A stretch of DNA of 64,000 nucleotides from Cupriavidus oxalaticus (GCF_004768545.1 NZ_CP038634.1:1054001-1118000), one strand, 5' to 3'; positions 17,521-26,601 are shown, counted from the first letter of the stretch. The notes: generated from the sequence alone by a model not told the origin. Numbers and translations: made by a program.

Positions 17521-18606
17521 ATGTCCATGGTTGCGAGCTTCGAGATCGGCTATACGCGTTATCTCGCCCCGCCGGGCGAACCCCCTTCCCCCACTTCCCC
17601 GCCCCCGCCCTTTGCCAGCGACCCTGAGGCGCTGCTGCCTCTGTACCAGGCCATGGTGCTGGCGCGCCAGTTCGACCTGAAGGCGATCGCGCTGCAGCGC
17701 ACCGGCAAGATCGGCACCTTCGCCTCGGCCCTCGGGCAGGAAGCCATCGGCGTCGGCGTGGCCTTTGCGATGCGGCCCGAAGACGTGCTGGTGCCCTCGT
17801 ACCGCGACCACGCGGCGCAGTTTGTGCGGGGCGTCACGATGACCGAGAGCCTGCTGTACTGGGGCGGCGACGAACGCGGCAGTGGATTTGCGGCGGCGCC
17901 GCATGACTTTGCCAACTGCGTGCCGATCGGCACCCAGGTGTGCCATGCCGCGGGCGCGGCCTATGCCTTCCAGCTGCGCAACGAGCCACGGGTGGCGGTG
18001 TGCCTGCTCGGCGACGGCGGCACCTCCAAGGGCGACTTCTACGAAGGCATGAACATGGCCGGCGTGTGGCGCGCGCCGATGGTGATCGTGATCAACAACA
18101 ACCAGTGGGCGATCTCGATGCCGCGCAGCGGGCAGACCGCGGCGCAGACGCTGGCGCAGAAGGCGATCGCGGCGGGCATCCCGGGGGAGCAAATCGATGG
18201 CAACGACGTGGTCGCGGTGCGGCACCGCGTGGGCGAGGCCATCGAGCGCGCCCGCACGGGCGGCGGCCCCGCGCTGATCGAGGCCATCACCTACCGGCTG
18301 GGCGACCACACCACCGCCGACGATGCCTCGCGCTACCGCGACGAGGCCAGCGTCAAGGCGCACTGGCAGGAAGAGCCGCTGCTGCGCCTGCGCACGCATT
18401 TGCTGTCGCTGAACGCATGGGACGCGGCGCGCGAAGAGGCATTGGTCAAGGACTGCTCGCAGCAGGTGGCGCAAGCGGTCGAAGCCTACCTGGCGCTGCC
18501 GCCGCCGGACGCCGCGGCGATGTTCGACTGCCTGTACGCCACCATGCCGCCGGCGCTGCAGGCGCAACTGGAGACCGCGCGGCGCTATCCCGCGCAGCAC
18601 GGCTGA
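17521..18606 (+). CDS. pdhA: 2-oxoacid (pyruvate-type) dehydrogenase E1 alpha
   Basis: The alpha subunit of a thiamine-diphosphate E1, 361 residues, decarboxylating a 2-oxoacid in the cytoplasm. The ThDP motif opens at GDG (164-166) and closes at NNN (192-194). The phosphorylation-loop-like SYRDHAAQF segment follows the usual pattern of heterotetrameric E1. The N-terminus has a Pro-rich stretch (~18-30). It is the first gene of an E1alpha-E1beta-E2 operon with 46- and 45-base gaps. Pyruvate or branched-chain 2-oxoacids are both possible; no E3 gene is attached. Confidence 0.87.
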   Translation: MSMVASFEIGYTRYLAPPGEPPSPTSPPPPFASDPEALLPLYQAMVLARQFDLKAIALQRTGKIGTFASALGQEAIGVGVAFAMRPEDVLVPSYRDHAAQFVRGVTMTESLLYWGGDERGSGFAAAPHDFANCVPIGTQVCHAAGAAYAFQLRNEPRVAVCLLGDGGTSKGDFYEGMNMAGVWRAPMVIVINNNQWAISMPRSGQTAAQTLAQKAIAAGIPGEQIDGNDVVAVRHRVGEAIERARTGGGPALIEAITYRLGDHTTADDASRYRDEASVKAHWQEEPLLRLRTHLLSLNAWDAAREEALVKDCSQQVAQAVEAYLALPPPDAAAMFDCLYATMPPALQAQLETARRYPAQHG

Positions 18607-18652
18607 CGCTTTCATCGTCCCCCTGGCCTTCAACGACCAAAGCGAGCGAACC

Positions 18653-19630
18653 ATGGCGGAAATCAATCTGGTCGAAGCAGTCAACCTGGCCCTGGGACAT
18701 GCGCTGGAGAACGATCCCGACGTACTGCTGCTGGGCGAGGACATCGGCGTCAACGGCGGCGTGTTCCGCGCCACCGCGGGACTGCAGGCGCGCTTCGGCG
18801 CGGCGCGGGTCATGGATACGCCGCTGGCCGAGGGCGGCATCGTCGGCGCGGCGATCGGCATGGCGGCGATGGGACTCAGGCCCGTGGCCGAGATCCAGTT
18901 CACCGGCTTTATTTACCCCGCCATCGACCACATCATCAACCACGCCGCGCGCATGCGGCACCGCACGCGCGGGCGGCTGAGCTGCCCGCTGGTGGTGCGC
19001 TCGCCATGCGGCGCGGGCATCCACGCGCCCGAGCATCATTCGGAAAGCCCGGAAGCGATGTTCGCCCACATGCCGGGGCTGCGCGTGGTGGTGCCGTCGT
19101 CGCCGGCGCGCGCCTACGGCTTGCTGCTGGCCGCAATCGCCGATCCCGACCCCGTGATCTTCCTCGAGCCCACGCGGCTGTACCGGCTATTCCGCCAGGA
19201 GGTCGCCGACGACGGCGCGGCGCTGCCGCTCGATACCTGCTTCACGCTGCGCGAAGGCAGCGACATCACGCTGGTGACCTGGGGCGCGATGGTGCAGGAG
19301 ACGCTGACCGCCGCCGACGAACTGGCCGCCGAAGGCGTGAGTGCGACCGTGATCGATGTCGCCACGCTCAAGCCGCTCGACATGCCGACCATCCTCGAAG
19401 CGGTGGCGCGCACCGGGCGCTGCGTGATCGTGCACGAGGCGCCGCGCACCGCGGGCTTCGGCGCCGAGATCGCGGCGGAACTGGCGGATGCCGGGCTGTA
19501 TTCGCTGGCGGCGCCGGTGCAGCGCGTGGCCGGCTTCGATACCGTGGTGCCGCTGGCGCGGCTGGAATACACCTACCTGCCCAGCGCTGCGCGCATCGCC
19601 GACGCGGCCCGCAAGGCCATGGCCGCCTGA
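18653..19630 (+). CDS. pdhB: 2-oxoacid (pyruvate-type) dehydrogenase E1 beta
   Basis: The beta subunit of the same E1, 325 residues, that completes the ThDP site (GEDIGVNGGVF near the N-terminus and the AEIQFTGFIYPAIDHI helix). The C-terminal transketolase-type domain begins near residue 200 (DITLVTWGAM). It follows pdhA by 46 bases with a GAGCGA ribosome binding site. The two subunits form an alpha2beta2 E1. Confidence 0.9.
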   Translation: MAEINLVEAVNLALGHALENDPDVLLLGEDIGVNGGVFRATAGLQARFGAARVMDTPLAEGGIVGAAIGMAAMGLRPVAEIQFTGFIYPAIDHIINHAARMRHRTRGRLSCPLVVRSPCGAGIHAPEHHSESPEAMFAHMPGLRVVVPSSPARAYGLLLAAIADPDPVIFLEPTRLYRLFRQEVADDGAALPLDTCFTLREGSDITLVTWGAMVQETLTAADELAAEGVSATVIDVATLKPLDMPTILEAVARTGRCVIVHEAPRTAGFGAEIAAELADAGLYSLAAPVQRVAGFDTVVPLARLEYTYLPSAARIADAARKAMAA

Positions 19631-19675
19631 CTGACACCAGGCAACACCGAGCGACACCAAGCCGAGGAAGCGCCG

Positions 19676-20794
19676 ATGAGAGTCTTCAAGCTGCCCGACC
19701 TGGGCGAGGGCCTGCAAGAGGCCGAGATCGTGACCTGGCATGTCAAGGTGGGCGATGCGGTGGCCGCGGACCAGCCGCTGCTGTCGGTGGAGACCGCCAA
19801 GGCCATCGTCGAGATTCCCTCGCCCTATGCGGGCACCATCGCCCGGCTGCACGCGCAGCCGGGCGATATCGTCCACCTGGGCGCGCCGCTGGTCGGCTTC
19901 GAGGGCGCCGGCGAGGATGCCGATGCCGGCACCGTGGTCGGCTCCGTGCAGGTCGGCACGCGCGTGGCCAGCGAAGCGGCGCCGCCGGGCGCGGCCGCGC
20001 CTGCCTCCGGCATGGCCGCGCGCGTCAAGGCCACACCCGCGGTACGCGCGCTGGCGCGGCGCCTCGGCGTCGACCCGGCGATGGCCACCGCGTCGGGGCC
20101 GGAGGGCACCGTCACCGCCGCCGACGTCGAACGCATGGCCGCCACGCTGGCCGAACTCGGTGCGCCCGAGGAACTGCGCGGCGTGCGCCGCGCGATGGCG
20201 CAGAACATGGCGCGCGCGCAGAACGAGGTCGCCGCGGCCACGGTGATGGACGATGCCGATATCCACGCCTGGCAGGCGGGCGCCGACGTCACCATCCGCC
20301 TGGTGCGCGCGCTGGTGGCCGGTTGCCGTGCCGAGCCGGGCCTGAACGCCTGGTACGAGGGCCAGACCGGGCGCCGCCACGTGCTGAAAAAGATCGACGT
20401 GGGCATTGCCGCGGACCTGCCCGAAGGGCTGTTCGTGCCGGTGCTGCGCGACGTGGGCAGCCGCGACGCGGCCGACCTGCGCCGCGGGCTCGACCGCATG
20501 CGCGCGGACATCCGCGCGCGCACCATCGCGCCGGAGGAGATGCGCGGCAATACCATCACGCTGTCCAACTTCGGCATGATCGCGGGGCGCTACGCGGCGC
20601 CGATCGTGGTGCCGCCGACGGTGGCGATCCTTGGGGCGGGACGGGTGCGGGACGAGGTGGTCGCGGCCGGCGGCGTGCCGGCGGTGCATCGGGTGATGCC
20701 GCTCAGCCTGACGTTCGATCACCGCGTGGTGACGGGGGGCGAGGCGGCGCGGTTTCTGGCGGCGGTGATTGCGGACCTGGAGATGCCGGCTTAG
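19676..20794 (+). CDS. pdhC: Dihydrolipoamide acyltransferase (E2)
   Basis: The core acyltransferase of the complex, 372 residues. It has one lipoyl domain (residues 1-78; the lipoylated Lys should be K42 in ETAKA), an Ala-rich linker, the E1/E3-binding domain (~120-160, TPAVRALARRLGV) and the catalytic domain. In the active-site segment FDHRVVTGG, the His is at 349 but the residue usually Asp is Thr353. This is seen in some E2 subfamilies, as I recall, so it is not clearly inactive. GAGGAA precedes the ATG. It ends the operon and a palindromic repeat follows. Confidence 0.88.
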   Translation: MRVFKLPDLGEGLQEAEIVTWHVKVGDAVAADQPLLSVETAKAIVEIPSPYAGTIARLHAQPGDIVHLGAPLVGFEGAGEDADAGTVVGSVQVGTRVASEAAPPGAAAPASGMAARVKATPAVRALARRLGVDPAMATASGPEGTVTAADVERMAATLAELGAPEELRGVRRAMAQNMARAQNEVAAATVMDDADIHAWQAGADVTIRLVRALVAGCRAEPGLNAWYEGQTGRRHVLKKIDVGIAADLPEGLFVPVLRDVGSRDAADLRRGLDRMRADIRARTIAPEEMRGNTITLSNFGMIAGRYAAPIVVPPTVAILGAGRVRDEVVAAGGVPAVHRVMPLSLTFDHRVVTGGEAARFLAAVIADLEMPA

Positions 20795-20843
20795 CGGAAC
20801 ACCGGGGAAAGCGCCTGCAAAGGCCGCCGCCCGTCGTGAACGC

Positions 20844-20886
20844 TCCCCTCTCCCGCGAAGTGGGAGAAGGGTGGGGGAGAGGGGGG
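20844..20886. repeat. Palindromic repeat copy 2 (CCCCTCTCCCGC family)
   Basis: The sequence CTCCCCTCTCCCGC with a GTGGGAGAAGG arm and a second GGGGGAGAGGGG arm, followed by GCAAACCAGC. It lies 50 bases after the E2 stop codon. It shares the core and the GCAAACCAGC tail with copy 3, and both with copy 1 in the reverse orientation. The doubled right arm makes it the most diverged copy. Confidence 0.75.
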
Positions 20887-20960
20887 CAAACCAGCGGCTC
20901 GGCAAAGTTTGCGCTGTATATAATGCGAGCGATCCAGCCGGACCGCCCGACACACCCCTC

Positions 20961-21155
20961 ATGGAAACCAAGACCGCCCGCCTCACCATCCTGATCGATC
21001 CGGTCAAGAAGAAGGCCTTCGAAACCCTGTGCGCCGCGCAGGACCTGACGCCGTCGCAGGTGGTGCGCCAGCTGATCCGCGATTACCTGGCCCAGCACGG
21101 CGTGGAATACGCCACCAAGGCACGGCCCGCCGGCAGCGGCCGGCAAAAGAAGTAG
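20961..21155 (+). CDS. Small ribbon-helix-helix-like protein (64 aa)
   Basis: A 64-residue protein with the pattern of a CopG/Arc-type DNA-binding protein: a beta strand TARLTILID, then two helices (KKKAFETLCAAQ and PSQVVRQLIRDYLA), followed by a Lys/Arg-rich tail. This strand-helix-helix arrangement with TPSQVVRQ is typical of transcriptional or antitoxin-like repressors, but no toxin gene is next to it. The ATG at 20961 is the start that gives a compact domain; a longer frame runs back through the palindromic repeat. The TATAATG at 20918-20924 is a candidate -10 element. Confidence 0.7.
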   Translation: METKTARLTILIDPVKKKAFETLCAAQDLTPSQVVRQLIRDYLAQHGVEYATKARPAGSGRQKK

Positions 21156-21156
21156 C

Positions 21157-22866
21157 TCAGTGCGGGGCGCCCGTGTCCTCGCGCTCCCGTTCCGCACCCT
21201 CCTCTCCCGCCAGCACGCCGCAACGCCGCACCGCCTGCGCCAGCGCATCCGCGTAGTTTTGCTGCCCCAGCGCCGCAAGCACCCCGGCCCGCTCCAGCTT
21301 TTGCCGCACGCGCGCATTCGCCTCGGCCAGCACCACGGCCACGCCGCGCCGGCGCAGCGTGCGGATCACGGCTTCCAGCGTCTGCAAGCCGGTCATGTCG
21401 ATGAACGGCACCCGGCCCAGGCGGATCAGCAGCACGCGCGGCTCGGTATGGGTGTGCACCAGCGCCTGCTCGCAGGCCTCGACCGCGCCGAAGAAGAACG
21501 GGCCGTCGATGGCGTAGACCAGCACGCCCGGCGGCATCCGGGCCGCGACGGAATCGGCCGCGTCCGCTTCGGCGCTTAGCTCGCGCTCGATGCCGGTTAC
21601 GTCCTGGCGCGTCACTTCCACCGACGCCGACATGCGCCGCAGGAACTGCAGCATGGCCAGGATCACGCCGATGTTGACCGCGACCACCAGGTCGGTCAGC
21701 ACGGTCAGCGTAAAGGTGATCAGCAGGATCGCCACGTCGGCGCGCGGCGCCTGCCGCACCATGCGCGCGAACTGGCGCGCCTCGCTCATGTTCCACGCCA
21801 CCACGAACAGGATCGCGGCCAGCGTCGCCAGCGGCACGCTCGCTGCCAGCGGCGCCAGGAACAGCAGCACCAGCACCAGCGTCAGCGCATGGGCGATGCC
21901 GGCCAGCGGGCTGCTGCCGCCGTTGCGGATATTGGTGGCGGTGCGCGCGATGGCGCCGGTGGCGGCAAACCCGCCGAACAGCGGCGCCAGGACATTGGCG
22001 ATGCCCTGCCCCACCAGTTCCTGGTTGGAATCGTGCCGGGTGCCGGCCATGCCGTCGGCCACCACCGCGGACAGCAGCGATTCGATCGCGCCCAGCATGG
22101 CGATGGTGAAGGCCGGCCCTGCCAGCTCGATCACGCGCGCCAGCGAGATCTCCGGCAGCGCCGGAACCGGCAATCCGCGCGGCAGGCCGCCGAAGGCGCT
22201 GCCGATGGTGGCCACGCCGTCGAAGCGGAACAGCGCCTGCACTGCCGTGGCCACCACCAGCGCCACCAGCGGGCCGGGAACGCGGTGCAGCCAGCGCACG
22301 CGCGGCGCGCCCAGCACCAGCAGCAGGCTCCCCAGCGCCAGCGCGGTCGTGGCCGCATGCCACTGCGGCAGCGCCTGCAGCAGGTGCCACAGCTTTTCAT
22401 GGAAGTGGGTGCCGGCTACCGGCGGCAGCCCGAAGAAATCACGCCATTGCCCGACGAAGATGATCACGCCGATGCCCGCGGTAAAGCCCACGATCACCGG
22501 CGCGGGAATGTAGCGGATCACGCCGCCAAGCCGCGCCAGGCCCAGCGCCAGCAGGATCAGCCCGGCCATCAGCGTGGCAAGTTGCAGCCCGCCGATCCCA
22601 TGGCGCGCCGTGATGGCGGACAGCACCACGATGAACGCGCCGGTGGGCCCGGCAATCTGCAGGCGGCTGCCGCCGAACATCGACACCGCCAGCCCGGCGA
22701 CGATGGCCGTATACAGCCCTTGCTCGGGCTTGGCGCCGGATGCGATCGCAAACGCCATCGCCAGCGGCAGCGCCACCACCCCGACGATCACGCCCGACAC
22801 CAGGTTGGGCAGCCAGTTGGCGCGGCGGAACAGCCCGGCCTGCCATGCTTCGCGCAGCGCGATCAT
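21157..22866 (-). CDS. SulP-family anion transporter with STAS domain
   Basis: An inner-membrane SLC26/SulP transporter, 569 residues. Residues ~20-420 form the transmembrane core (about 12-14 segments, with the SulP signature near GFTAGIGVIIFVGQW) and ~440-555 a cytoplasmic STAS domain (GPFFFGAVEACEQAL, then FIDMTGLQTLEA). The substrate may be sulfate, bicarbonate or another anion. The gene order gives no clear partner, though organosulfur genes lie 8 kb away. A good AAGGA ribosome binding site sits upstream. It is convergent with the ribbon-helix-helix gene (one base apart). Confidence 0.88.
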   Translation of the reverse strand: MIALREAWQAGLFRRANWLPNLVSGVIVGVVALPLAMAFAIASGAKPEQGLYTAIVAGLAVSMFGGSRLQIAGPTGAFIVVLSAITARHGIGGLQLATLMAGLILLALGLARLGGVIRYIPAPVIVGFTAGIGVIIFVGQWRDFFGLPPVAGTHFHEKLWHLLQALPQWHAATTALALGSLLLVLGAPRVRWLHRVPGPLVALVVATAVQALFRFDGVATIGSAFGGLPRGLPVPALPEISLARVIELAGPAFTIAMLGAIESLLSAVVADGMAGTRHDSNQELVGQGIANVLAPLFGGFAATGAIARTATNIRNGGSSPLAGIAHALTLVLVLLFLAPLAASVPLATLAAILFVVAWNMSEARQFARMVRQAPRADVAILLITFTLTVLTDLVVAVNIGVILAMLQFLRRMSASVEVTRQDVTGIERELSAEADAADSVAARMPPGVLVYAIDGPFFFGAVEACEQALVHTHTEPRVLLIRLGRVPFIDMTGLQTLEAVIRTLRRRGVAVVLAEANARVRQKLERAGVLAALGQQNYADALAQAVRRCGVLAGEEGAEREREDTGAPH

Positions 22867-23131
22867 GCGGAGAATCCTTGCAGTGGGTCAACGTCGGAGG
22901 GAGGGCGCAGGTGCATGGAATGATAACAACATGCTAATGCCGTGACATGGACCCAGGCACTTGCGGCTTGCGCCGGACGCGGGGCATCGCGCCATCGAGG
23001 GCCGGAGTTGGCCGGCGCTGCACGCGACCTGTCGCTATCACGGGCCAATTCCTATACTGGAGTGGCTCGTCCGGACGGTCCGGGCGGAACGGCCCGGCGG
23101 ACGCGGCTATTCACTGCAATCGGAGGCCATC
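22867..23131. other. Divergent intergenic region
   Basis: 265 bases between the SulP gene and the universal stress gene. An A/T-rich patch (22920-22940, TGATAACAACATGC) is the only departure from the G/C background and could hold promoter elements. A CGGAGG ribosome binding site for the stress gene begins at 23121. No gene or RNA structure is evident. Confidence 0.5.
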
Positions 23132-23569
23132 ATGTTCAAGCACCTCCTAGTCCCCACCGACGGCTCCGCACGCGCCGAGGCGACGGTAGCCCGGGCCATG
23201 ACCTTCGCCAGCCGCATCGGCGCCCGCGCGACCGGCTTGCATGTGATTCCCGAGTATCACGTATTGACGTACCGGCTGACCAGCCAGCAGGACACCAGGG
23301 ACTCGTTCGCGGCCGAGGCCGCACGCCATGCCGATACCTTCCTGGCCGCCGTCACGCGTGCTGCCGGCCAGGCCGGAGTGCCGTGCGACACCGTCACCGC
23401 CACCGACGACCACCCGTGGCAGGCCATCATCCAATGCGCCGAGCAGCGCGGCTGCGACCTGATCGTGATGTCGTCGCACGGGCGGCGCGGGTTGCAGGCG
23501 TTGCTGATCGGCAGCGAAACGCAAAAAGTCCTGACGCACAGCACGATCCCGGTGCTGGTCCTGCGCTAG
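23132..23569 (+). CDS. Universal stress protein (UspA family)
   Basis: A 145-residue cytoplasmic UspA-fold protein. The first strand is HLLVPTDGSARAE and the C-terminal nucleotide-binding loop is SSHGRRGLQALLIGSETQK. In the usual ATP-binding motif (G-x2-G-x9-G-S/T) the first Gly is Ser here, so ATP binding is plausible but not certain. The ATG at 23132 follows CGGAGG; the much longer open frame upstream is not coding-like. A strong intrinsic terminator follows. Confidence 0.9.
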   Translation: MFKHLLVPTDGSARAEATVARAMTFASRIGARATGLHVIPEYHVLTYRLTSQQDTRDSFAAEAARHADTFLAAVTRAAGQAGVPCDTVTATDDHPWQAIIQCAEQRGCDLIVMSSHGRRGLQALLIGSETQKVLTHSTIPVLVLR

Positions 23570-23581
23570 GCGCCATGCATC

Positions 23582-23618
23582 GCGCGCGTTGCGGGCCGGC
23601 ACGCCGGCAACGCGCTTT
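23582..23618 (+). terminator. Intrinsic terminator of the universal stress gene
   Basis: GCGCGTTGC (23582-23590) pairs with GCAACGCGC (23605-23613) over a G/C-rich loop, followed directly by TTTTT. It begins 13 bases after the stop codon and ends upstream of the peroxiredoxin ribosome binding site, so the two genes are probably separate units. Confidence 0.9.
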
Positions 23619-23651
23619 TTCCACCCCATGCCAACTGCAAGGAGCGCAACC

Positions 23652-24308
23652 ATGGCGATTCGACTGGGTGAACAAGCCCCGGACTTCACCGCAGACACCA
23701 CGGAAGGCAAGCTCAGCTTCCACGAATGGATCGGCGACAGCTGGGCGATCCTGTTCTCGCACCCCAAGGACTTCACGCCGGTATGCACCACCGAACTGGG
23801 TTACATGGCGCGGCTCAAGCCCGAATTCGACAAGCGCAATACCAAGATCATCGGCCTGAGCATCGATCCCGTCAGCGACCACCAGCGCTGGGCCAAGGAC
23901 ATCGAGGAAACCCAGGGCGCCGCCATCAACTATCCGATGATCGGCGACGCCGACCTGACGGTGGCCAAGCTCTACGACATGATCCACCCCGAAGCCAGCG
24001 GCGCCGGGCCGCGCACGGCGGTGGACAACGCCACCATCCGCTCGGTGTTCATCATCGGCCCGGACAAGAAGGTCAAGGCGATGCTGGTGTATCCGATGAC
24101 CGCGGGGCGCAATTTCGATGAAGTGCTACGGCTGCTGGACTCGCTGCAACTTAACGCCAAGCACACCGTAGCCACGCCGGTGAACTGGAAGCCGGGCGAG
24201 GATGTCATCATCCCGACATCGGTCTCGGACGAAGATGCGAAGAAGAAATACCCGCAAGGGTTCAAGACGCTGAAGCCCTACCTGCGCACGGTGGAGCAGC
24301 CCAAGTAG
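23652..24308 (+). CDS. 1-Cys peroxiredoxin (Prx6 family)
   Basis: A thiol peroxidase reducing H2O2 and organic hydroperoxides in the cytoplasm, 218 residues. The peroxidatic Cys is C45 in FTPVCTTELG. There is no second catalytic Cys, and the long C-terminal part (~160-218, PVNWKPGEDVIIP) is characteristic of the Prx6 group. The ATG at 23652 follows AAGGAGCGCAACC. It stands between the stress gene terminator and a G/C hairpin, as a single-gene unit. Confidence 0.93.
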   Translation: MAIRLGEQAPDFTADTTEGKLSFHEWIGDSWAILFSHPKDFTPVCTTELGYMARLKPEFDKRNTKIIGLSIDPVSDHQRWAKDIEETQGAAINYPMIGDADLTVAKLYDMIHPEASGAGPRTAVDNATIRSVFIIGPDKKVKAMLVYPMTAGRNFDEVLRLLDSLQLNAKHTVATPVNWKPGEDVIIPTSVSDEDAKKKYPQGFKTLKPYLRTVEQPK

Positions 24309-24650
24309 CGCAATCGCGGGATCCCGGCAGCGACCGGGCCAGGCCAGGCAAGGGAGAGAGAGCGAGCAAGGGAGCGCGGCAGGGCGTGGAGGTCACGCAG
24401 GACCGCCGGCAGGCGTCCCGGGCTGTTCGGCCGGGACGCCTGACTTGTCCACAGGATCTATCCACAGCTTCAGTGGATATCTCCCCTCTTGACAACCGCC
24501 AAGGGCGCGCCGGCCTTGGCTCGTACTGGAGTGCCCGTTTTATAGGCAAACCGTAAACATACGGGAATGCTTGCAGCCTGATTGATTTTGTGCCTTGTGC
24601 TGCCTAAGGCCAACCCGGTTGTGGCCTCAGGCACCTAACTCAGCGCCCGC
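24309..24650. other. Intergenic region with hairpin and DnaA-box-like sites
   Basis: 342 bases between the peroxiredoxin and CheV genes, which converge. A perfect ten-base hairpin (GGCGTCCCGG, 24412-24421, with CCGGGACGCC, 24431-24440) is followed by TGACTT, not a T-run. Just after it lie TTGTCCACA (24445-24453), CTATCCACA (24458-24466) and, on the opposite strand, ATATCCACTG (24471-24480). These resemble DnaA boxes and form an imperfect palindrome. The A/T-rich segment at 24540-24600 has no clear gene. Confidence 0.5.
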
Positions 24651-25607
24651 TCAGCGCGTCAGCACCTGGCGGATGGTATCGGCCAGTTCCTTGGCGACGA
24701 ACTTCGCCACGTAGGCATCCGCGCCCACCTTGCGCACATGCTCTTCGCTGGCTTCGCCCGATAGTGACGAATGAATCACCACCGGCAGCTGCTTGAGCCG
24801 GCTGTCGGCCTTGATCTTGCGGGTCAGCGTGAAACCGTCCATTTCGGGCATTTCCAGGTCTGTCAGCACCAGCGCCACTTCGTCCTGCACCGACTTGCCG
24901 TGGCTGGCGGCCTCGCCGGCGATGCGGTCGAGCAGTTCCCACGCTTCCTTGCCCGACTTGGTCATCAGCACCGGTGCGCCCAGCGCCTTCAGTCCCTGCT
25001 CGATCAGGCCACGCGCCAGCGCGGAATCATCGGCGGCAATTACCTTAAGGCCCGGGCGCAGGTTCAGCTGCGGACCCACCGAGCCCGGCTCGACGTCCGG
25101 CTGCCGCGCCGGCAGCACATCGCGCAGGATCTGCTCCACGTCCAGCACCTGCACCAGGCGCGCCTGGTCCGTGCCGGCATCCAGCTTGGCGATGCTGGTC
25201 ACGTGGCCGGTGCGCACGCTGGCCTCGGCCGAGTGCACCTGGTTCCACTCCAGGCGCACGATTTCTTCCACCGCCTCGACCGCGAAGCCTTGCGTCGAAC
25301 GTGCGTACTCGGTCACCAGCAGGATGCCGAGCCCGTTGCGCGGCTTGCATCCCACCAGCCTGGGCAGGTCGATCACGGGGATCACCTGCCCGCGGATATC
25401 GGCCATGCCCAGGATCGACGGGTCGGCCCCGACCACCGTCGTGACCTGCGGCATCACCAGGATCTCGCGCACCTTGAACACATTGATGCCGAACAGTTCG
25501 GACTGCCCGCTGTGCTCGGCGTCGCCCAGCCGAAACAGCAGCAGTTCGAACTGGTTGTTGTTGGTGAGGTTAGTCCGTTCGTCGATGTCCCTCATGGAAC
25601 TGCTCAT
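24651..25607 (-). CDS. cheV: CheV-type chemotaxis coupling protein (CheW-REC)
   Basis: A cytoplasmic chemotaxis adaptor, 318 residues. The N-terminal CheW-like domain (~15-165) contains ADIRGQVIPVIDLPRLVG, which links receptors to CheA. The C-terminal receiver domain (~185-318) has acidic residues D193/D194, the phospho-acceptor D250 (LVLTDLEMP) and the switch Lys in YVAKF. The start at 25607 (MSSSMRD) has GGGAG seven bases upstream; longer frames run into the degenerate region. Phosphorylation of the receiver would tune coupling. No other che gene is near. Confidence 0.9.
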   Translation of the reverse strand: MSSSMRDIDERTNLTNNNQFELLLFRLGDAEHSGQSELFGINVFKVREILVMPQVTTVVGADPSILGMADIRGQVIPVIDLPRLVGCKPRNGLGILLVTEYARSTQGFAVEAVEEIVRLEWNQVHSAEASVRTGHVTSIAKLDAGTDQARLVQVLDVEQILRDVLPARQPDVEPGSVGPQLNLRPGLKVIAADDSALARGLIEQGLKALGAPVLMTKSGKEAWELLDRIAGEAASHGKSVQDEVALVLTDLEMPEMDGFTLTRKIKADSRLKQLPVVIHSSLSGEASEEHVRKVGADAYVAKFVAKELADTIRQVLTR

Positions 25608-25727
25608 GCGTCGCTCCCGTGCCGTGCGTTGGATGATCTGTGGCCGCCGTGTATGCCTTGCCGTGCCGCCGCGGCGGCTGGCGGACGGCAGGTTTCTTGA
25701 CTGGATATCGGCGCGGGGACTGGAGAG

Positions 25728-25964
25728 TTGAGGGAGATCGCCCGGGGGGAGCATGTTCGGATTTCGTCGTTGGATATCCGGATTGCTTCGATCCTCGGCG
25801 GGCGTGTCGACTACGAGTTCCTCTACTTCCGCGGCGACGCCTTCCGGTACCGGCTGCGCGCCGAGCGCCACAAGGCCGAGCTGCCTACTTCGCAACCAGC
25901 GCCAGCCACGCCCGCACCGAAGCGCACCCGCAAACCTGCCAGCAAGGGAAATCCCAACGCATGA
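25728..25964 (+). pseudogene. Remnant of an unrecognised gene upstream of the flavoprotein
   Basis: A 78-codon frame opens at a TTG and ends in TGA that overlaps the next start as ATGA. From about 25795 its codons are well biased (VDYEFLYFRGDAFRYRLRA, then a Pro/Ala/Lys-rich tail), but the first ~20 codons look like random sequence. I read it as the C-terminal end of a longer gene whose upstream part is lost, once coupled to the flavoprotein. I do not recognise the family. Confidence 0.4.
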
Positions 25965-26489
25965 ACACCCTGACCCACGAATACGGCATTGTCGTCGTCG
26001 GCGGCGGCACCGCCGGCCCGATGCCGCGATCAAGGCCAATGAGCGCAACCCCGCGCTGCGCGTGCTGTTGCTCGACAAGGCGCACGTCAAGCGCAGCGGC
26101 GCGATTTCCATGGGCATGGACGGCCTGAACAACGCCGTGATCCCCGGCCACGCCACGCCCGAGCAATACACCCGCGAGATCACCCTGGCCAACGACGGCA
26201 TCGTCGACCAGTCCACGGTCTATGCCTATGCGCGCCACAGCTTCGCCACCATCGAGCAGCTCGACCGCTGGGGCGTGCGCTTCGAAAAGGACGAGACCGG
26301 CGACTACGCGGTGAAGAAGGTCCACCACATGGGCTCGTACGTGCTGCCGATGCCGGAGGGCCACAACGTCAAGAAGGTGCTGTACCGCCAGCTCAAGCGC
26401 GCGCGCGTGGAGATCACCAACCGCATCGTCGCCACGCGCGTGCTCACCGATGCCAATGGCGCCGCCTGCGGCGTGATGGGTTTCGATGC
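25961..26489 (+). pseudogene. Broken FAD-dependent reductase-like flavoprotein (N-terminal part)
   Basis: The N-terminal third of a fumarate reductase/adenylylsulfate reductase-type flavoprotein. It begins well (EYGIVVVGGGTAGPM, a dinucleotide-binding GxGxxG type loop), then loses one base near 26022. After the shift the homology resumes (IKANERNPALRVLLLDKAH, then GMDGLNNAVIPGHATPEQY). It stops at about 26489 (GVMGFDA), where the sequence changes abruptly; such proteins are normally over 500 residues. In other betaproteobacteria I recall this type beside ferredoxin and sulfonate-type ABC genes. It is not functional as written. Confidence 0.7.
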
Positions 26490-26529
26490 TCCAGGTCGAG
26501 CAGCGCCTGCGCCTCGCGCTGGCGCTCGC

Positions 26530-26599
26530 CAGCCTCGATATCGTGGGTGACAAAGACTACGGTGGTGCGCATCTGCGTCCAGACGTCGAGCAGCAGCGA
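26530..26599 (-). pseudogene. Fragment of an ABC ATPase, inverted
   Basis: On the minus strand a short run reads LLLDVWTQMRTTVVFVTHDI, which is the D-loop to switch-His region of an SsuB/TauB-type ATPase. Neither the Walker A nor the Walker B segment is found around it. It lies exactly between the end of the flavoprotein remnant and the start of the HEAT-repeat remnant and is in the opposite orientation. It looks like an inversion plus deletion scar. Confidence 0.55.
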
Positions 26600-26601
26600 C
26601 T

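Noticed and set aside
19676..20794. E2 called inactive because of Thr353
   Set aside because: I recall other E2 proteins with the same TGG pattern, so I report the change but not a loss of function.
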